Assembly: GCF_016862635.1 (NCBI RefSeq)
Contig: NZ_BONI01000026.1
Coordinates: 40,552-104,551 of the forward strand
Length of the DNA: 64,000 nt
Origin: Catellatospora coxensis
Lineage (GTDB): Bacteria > Actinomycetota > Actinomycetes > Mycobacteriales > Micromonosporaceae
Reading direction: 5' to 3'
Positions 59,336 through 64,000 of this stretch are shown piece by piece (position 1 is the stretch's first letter; every line of letters begins with the position of its first letter). The position numbers were made by a program, and so were the translations under genes. The notes beneath the pieces are model-generated. The model was not told where the DNA came from and ran no database searches. It saw only the letters and a list, made by a program, of their open reading frames with translations.

Positions 59336-59950
59336 TCACCCGCCTTCCACCCACCACCACCCATCACCGACCTGGCGGAGCGGCCGGCCCTGGCCGCCCG
59401 GTGCGGTCTCGATCCAGGTGTCCTGGTCGGGTGTGGTGGTGAGGTGGACGAGCCCGCCGCCGGCCTCACCCCGCCAGTTCTGCCACATGGGCAGGTAGAG
59501 CGCTGCCGCTTCGGTTTGCCTGTGCGCGTGTCCGTCGATGGACAGGTATCGGAGCCTCCATGGCAGCTCCGGGTTGGCGGGCAGGGTGCCGAGCCGGTGT
59601 TCGGCCGCCAATCGGCCGAGTTCGGCCTGATGTATCCAGAGCTGGCTTCTCAGATAGATCATCAACCAGTCGGCGTTCCCTATCGCGACGCCGGCTGCCG
59701 CCGCGATCACGGCGGCAGCGGCGGCATGCGCCCGGCGACGGCGTCCCAAGAGCGCCACGACCGCGATGATCGATGCGGTCACGGCCCACAACCAGCACGC
59801 GGCGATGAGCAACCACCCGAACATCGACACCACGGCGAAGACGGGGAGCTCGAAGTAGTAGGCGCCGGCCAGGGCCAACCAGCCGGTCAGCGCCGCCCCG
59901 ATCGGTGCTGCGCGCCGCCGGGATGCTGTTTCGTGCGAGAGACTGGACAC
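59336..59950 (-). CDS. Hypothetical membrane protein, 204 aa
   Basis: From GTG 59950 the protein has three hydrophobic helices: LTGWLALAGAYYFEL, FGWLLIAACWLWAVTASIIAVVAL and AAAAVIAAAAGVAI. A soluble C-terminal domain follows with LGTLPANPELPWRLRYLSID and VHLTTTPDQDTWIE. No family is recognised. A longer in-frame start (TTG 59992) is possible but less likely. It is convergent with the FG-GAP unit and 99 nt from the kinase gene's stop. Confidence 0.55.
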   Translation of the reverse strand: MSSLSHETASRRRAAPIGAALTGWLALAGAYYFELPVFAVVSMFGWLLIAACWLWAVTASIIAVVALLGRRRRAHAAAAAVIAAAAGVAIGNADWLMIYLRSQLWIHQAELGRLAAEHRLGTLPANPELPWRLRYLSIDGHAHRQTEAAALYLPMWQNWRGEAGGGLVHLTTTPDQDTWIETAPGGQGRPLRQVGDGWWWVEGG

Positions 59951-60049
59951 CGCGTTATCGTGCCGTCCATCCGGCGTGCGAACGGCCCTCAAGTCGAGAT
60001 GATCACAAGGTCTTCACGAATGGGGCACGCGCGTCCGCCGGTCCCGCGC

Positions 60050-60931
60050 TCAGCTTCGAGTCCGGAACGGGGCCACGGTGGTCCGGATCTGGCCGGCCGC
60101 ACCCCAGTCGTCGTCGAACTGGGCCAGCACGGCGAGATGCTGCCGGAGCTGGATGATCGGCATGCGGTCGCGCCAGCCGGCATCGAGCGAGGTCAACTCC
60201 GCATAGGTGGTGAAGAACCGGTGCGCCTCGGGTGGCGGTGCGGTCGACCATACATGGGCGAGATCGACTTCAGCCCACATGTAGGACACCGCCGGATCGA
60301 TGAGTGCGGGCCGCCCATCCGAGGTCGCCATGATGTTCTGCATCCACAGGTCGCCGTGCGTCAGGCAGGCGGGGCGGTCCGGCAGCAGGTCGGGCAGCCG
60401 GTGACAGAGCCGTTCGAGGGCCGCCCGGTCTGCATGGTCGAGAGCGGCCTCTACGCGGCGCTCCCCGAGCCACCGGAGCAGCCGGTGCTGTGCGAAGAAG
60501 GCGAAACCGTCATCGTGCCATCCGTTGACCTGACGGCGGCGACCCAGCCAGTTGTCGCGGTGCCACCCGAAACGGTGATGGACCGTGCTCGTATGCAGGT
60601 GGGCGAGGACGTGCGCGAGCTGCTCCCAGAAGGTCTCGCTGCGCGGCCGGGGATGCAGCACCGACAGCACGAGCAGCTCCCGGTCCGCCAGGATCACCTC
60701 GGGTGTCGCCACGCCGGTGTCACGCAGGGCGGCCAGCCCTTCGGCCTCCGCGGCGAAGACGTCGTCGGCCGGCGGCTCGGCGAAGGTCTTGACGAATACC
60801 GGCGGTGCTTCCCGGCGGGTTGCTATGCCCGCGAGCGCCGCGAGCCCACCGGTGGTCGGCTCCACCGTGACGATGCCGGGCACCCGGCTGCGTAGCAGGT
60901 CTTCAAGCACTGATGGCGCCGAACGCGTCAC
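60050..60931 (-). CDS. Fructosamine kinase / aminoglycoside phosphotransferase family protein
   Basis: A 293-residue kinase-like protein of the usual fructosamine-kinase length. It shows VFVKTFAEPP (ATP-anchoring Lys), FAAEAEGLAALRDTG, LGWHRDN-like FGWHRDNWLG, catalytic loop HGDLWMQNIM and metal-binding LIDPAVSYMWAEVDLAHV. Fructosamine kinases phosphorylate sugars attached to amines and so help deglycate proteins; some bacterial members act on free ribulosamines. GTG 60931 with GAGGAG 6 nt upstream is preferred over the in-frame start at 61042. It appears to be a single-gene unit. Confidence 0.85.
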   Translation of the reverse strand: MTRSAPSVLEDLLRSRVPGIVTVEPTTGGLAALAGIATRREAPPVFVKTFAEPPADDVFAAEAEGLAALRDTGVATPEVILADRELLVLSVLHPRPRSETFWEQLAHVLAHLHTSTVHHRFGWHRDNWLGRRRQVNGWHDDGFAFFAQHRLLRWLGERRVEAALDHADRAALERLCHRLPDLLPDRPACLTHGDLWMQNIMATSDGRPALIDPAVSYMWAEVDLAHVWSTAPPPEAHRFFTTYAELTSLDAGWRDRMPIIQLRQHLAVLAQFDDDWGAAGQIRTTVAPFRTRS

Positions 60932-60989
60932 GACACACTCCTCTGGCACATGTCCCCTCCCCGTACGCAATGGACCTCGGGCATGGGTT

Positions 60990-61002
60990 CCGAAACTTTC
61001 GG
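60990..61002. promoter_or_regulatory. CCGAAA-C-TTTCGG palindrome (xylanase-type operator)
   Basis: A perfect 13-bp odd palindrome containing GAAA-C-TTTC. Motifs of the GAAA-N-TTTC kind are reported upstream of Streptomyces xylanase genes, and a related CGAAAACTTCCG occurs at 61146. It lies about 200 nt before the inferred xylanase transcription start, so looping or a role for the divergent gene is possible. Confidence 0.45.
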
Positions 61003-61150
61003 TCGACAGGCCGAGATTCATTGCCTGCCACTTGTCGGCCACGGTCTTGATCAGCTCGCTCCGTTGTGGACCGGCTCCTGCTGTCGGTCGCCAAAAGCGC
61101 TGCCCTTCCGGTCATTATCGCCGAGGTCGAGCCAAGTTGGCGCTCCGAAA

Positions 61151-62410
<1,260 letters not shown>

Positions 62411-62419
62411 ATCCAGTGA

Positions 62420-62455
62420 CCGGAGCCCGGACGCCCACTGGCGTCCGGGCTCCGG
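62420..62455. terminator. 16-bp perfect stem bidirectional terminator
   Basis: Bases 62420-62435 pair with 62440-62455 around loop CACT, exactly between the convergent GH11 and GH43 genes (9 and 4 nt from their stops). No T-run. A clear bidirectional terminator. Confidence 0.85.
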
Positions 62456-62459
62456 CCGG

Positions 62460-64000
62460 TCACGGTGTGGTGAGGTCGAACTTGCGCACGGTCACCGAGC
62501 CGCCGAGCGCCTGGGTGGCGTAGTTGAACATCGCGTACCGGTAGCCCATGAAGAACTGCCAGGCGTTGTTGAGCGTGAACGCGGAGCCCAGCGCCGTGAA
62601 GTTGGCGCCGTCGGTGCTGTAGGAGAAGCGGGCCTGGCGGCCGCTGCCCGGGCGGATGTCGGCGTTGACGCGCAGCCAGATCCGGCCGCCAGACACCGCG
62701 GCGGAGGCGTTCTCGGTGCCGGTGCCGGTGGTGTTCCAGCTGCTGTCCATGGTCAGGCCGTTGGTCATGACGACCCGTGTCGAGCCGTTGTCGCGTTTGA
62801 CGCCGATCCATGCCGATGAGTCGCGCAGCATCGCCAGACCGGCCCGGTCGCCGTCGCGCATGGTCGAGTAGTCCAACTCGATGGTGGCGGTCGAGGTCGG
62901 TCCCTGGATGCGGTGGGTCAGGGTGTTGCGGGCGTTGTAGAGGTCGTTGGTGACGGTCGCAGTCTGCAGCCGCAGGCCGCTGCCGACCGACCAGCGGCTG
63001 TTGTCGGGGTTGTGGTTCCACTCGTACTGCGGTCCCAGCGTCGCCGCGGTGAAGGTGTCGCTGCCGATCATCGGTTTGACCTGGCGCGGCGGGGCGGGCA
63101 GGTTCGGCTTGGGGTAGGAGCCGCCCCAGGCGTTGTTGACGAGCTGGATCTGCGGCCAGCCGTCGGCGGTCCAGGTGACCGGCGCCAGGACCGGGATGCG
63201 CCCGCCGGGGTAGGAGTCGACGAAGGCCATGTAGTACCAGGCGCCGTTCTGGGTCTGCACCAGGCCGCCCTGGTGGGGCACGCCGCCGCCGGAGACCGGG
63301 CCGGGCAGGTTGAGCAGCAGCTGCTGCATCGTGTACGGGCCCCACGGGCTGGACGACTTGAGGATGTACTGCCCGTTGGCGGGCCGGGTGAGGAAGATGT
63401 AGTAGCTGCCGTTGCGCTTGTAGAAGCGGGCGCCCTCCAGGGTGCCGACGCTGGACGGGGTGCTGAACACCTGCTGCGTGCGAACCTGGCTGAGGCCGTC
63501 GGCCGACAGCTGGGCGACGCTGATGTTGCTGTTGCCGTAGGCGACGTACATGGTGTCGTTGTCGTCGACGAGCAGGCCGGCGTCGTAGTAGCAGTTGTTG
63601 ATCGTGGATCGTTTGGACCACGTGCCGTCGACCGCCGTGGCGGTGTAGACGTAGGTCTTGTTGAACTCCATGCAGCCCATCCAGTAGAAGGTGCTGTTGG
63701 AGGGCCGGTAGTTGAGGGTCGAGGCCCAGATCCCCTTGACGTAGGCGCGGCCGTTACCGTTGAGGTTGTAGGCGCTGGAGTGGTCCAGGGCCGGCACCGA
63801 ATGCCCCGCGAACTCCCAGTTGACCAGGTCGTAGGAGCGCAGGATCGGCGCGCCGGGGGAGTAGTGCATGGTGGAGGCGGAATAGTAGTAGGCGTCGCCG
63901 ACGCGGATGATGTCGATGTCGGCGAAGTCCTGCCACAGCACCGGATTGGCGTAGCTGCCGCCATTGGGTGGTGGCGACGACGACGCGCTCGGCGTCGGGT
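62460..64000 (-). CDS. Glycoside hydrolase family 43 enzyme with C-terminal beta-sandwich (5' end outside window)
   Basis: The frame enters from the right edge through a Ser/Pro linker (TPSASSSPPPNGG), implying an upstream domain, perhaps another CBM. The five-bladed GH43 propeller opens NPVLWQDFADIDIIRVGDAY (catalytic-base Asp) and has GIWASTLNYRP, YDAGLLVDDNDTMYVAYG and the acid Glu in VGTLEGARFYKRNG. Next comes a C-terminal GH43 concanavalin-like domain of the beta-xylosidase type (TLGPQYEWNHNPDNSRWSVG, RAGLAMLRDSSAWIGV). Such enzymes release xylose or arabinose from xylan. At least 512 residues are visible. Convergent partner of the GH11 gene. Confidence 0.9.
   Translation of the reverse strand, partial: PTPSASSSPPPNGGSYANPVLWQDFADIDIIRVGDAYYYSASTMHYSPGAPILRSYDLVNWEFAGHSVPALDHSSAYNLNGNGRAYVKGIWASTLNYRPSNSTFYWMGCMEFNKTYVYTATAVDGTWSKRSTINNCYYDAGLLVDDNDTMYVAYGNSNISVAQLSADGLSQVRTQQVFSTPSSVGTLEGARFYKRNGSYYIFLTRPANGQYILKSSSPWGPYTMQQLLLNLPGPVSGGGVPHQGGLVQTQNGAWYYMAFVDSYPGGRIPVLAPVTWTADGWPQIQLVNNAWGGSYPKPNLPAPPRQVKPMIGSDTFTAATLGPQYEWNHNPDNSRWSVGSGLRLQTATVTNDLYNARNTLTHRIQGPTSTATIELDYSTMRDGDRAGLAMLRDSSAWIGVKRDNGSTRVVMTNGLTMDSSWNTTGTGTENASAAVSGGRIWLRVNADIRPGSGRQARFSYSTDGANFTALGSAFTLNNAWQFFMGYRYAMFNYATQALGGSVTVRKFDLTTP

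Overview
The window is high-GC DNA (roughly 70 % G+C by eye) with GTG starts, ATGA/GTGA stop-start overlaps, leaderless promoters, Tat lipoprotein signals, AfsR-type NB-ARC regulators, IS5/IS6 remnants, a family 2B encapsulin fragment and modular secreted glycoside hydrolases. This fits a filamentous actinomycete chromosome, most likely Micromonosporaceae-like (Actinoplanes, Micromonospora, Catellatospora and relatives). The genus is an inference from gene content. No rRNA, tRNA, CRISPR array or origin was seen.

Left part (1-31 kb): small units with much gene decay. It holds an NB-ARC regulator running off the left edge, a secreted S1 protease and a Tat-lipoprotein hydrolase separated by a 36-bp perfect palindrome. 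A chromate-resistance operon follows (split ChrB plus ChrA) with a palindromic operator on a leaderless promoter. Intact genes include a tautomerase, GNAT, RBBP9-like hydrolase, ArsR/SRPBCC pair, S51 peptidase, DUF2809 protein, LuxR-type two-component pair, MOSC protein, PQQ-propeller lipoprotein-like unit, SUKH protein, two Cys-motif proteins and an MhuD-like haem-degrading monooxygenase. Between them lie many broken genes: a frameshifted wall-type protein, the C-terminal half of NhaA, the N-terminal part of a family 2B encapsulin, PPK2 with a nonsense codon, a truncated CBS protein, truncated AlkD and MOSC proteins, and IS5/IS6 scraps. Two paralogues share an uncharacterised multi-pass membrane domain; one of them carries a degenerate EAL domain.

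Middle (30.5-36.4 kb): one 1946-residue secreted protein on the minus strand (ThuA, sugar dehydrogenase, PKD, CBM6, concanavalin-like and Ig-like domains), ended by a 20-bp stem hairpin.

The most interesting part is 36.8-56.6 kb, all on the plus strand. Four very large proteins without signal peptides (857, 1338, 1365 and 548 aa; the first resembles DUF6603 proteins) are packed end to end. They are followed by a 21-aa mini-ORF, a peptidoglycan-binding-like membrane protein and a secreted SH3b protein. Then comes a four-gene chain, each overlapping the next by 4 nt: cytoplasmic subtilisin, ECF-type sigma factor, 154-aa carboxypeptidase-regulatory-like protein, and TPR-CHAT caspase-like protease. 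A TPR-CHAT protease encoded with a sigma factor and a small candidate substrate resembles the logic of the type III-E CRISPR protease module (Csx29/Csx30/sigma), but here there is no CRISPR. I propose it as an undescribed protease/sigma-controlled system that may govern the giant-protein module.

Right part (56.8-64 kb): a secreted FG-GAP protein with a recent 402-bp internal tandem duplication, a membrane protein, a fructosamine-kinase-like enzyme, and a convergent xylan-degradation pair (GH11-CBM2 xylanase and a GH43 enzyme running off the right edge) with a shared 16-bp stem terminator and GAAA-N-TTTC-type sites near the xylanase promoter.
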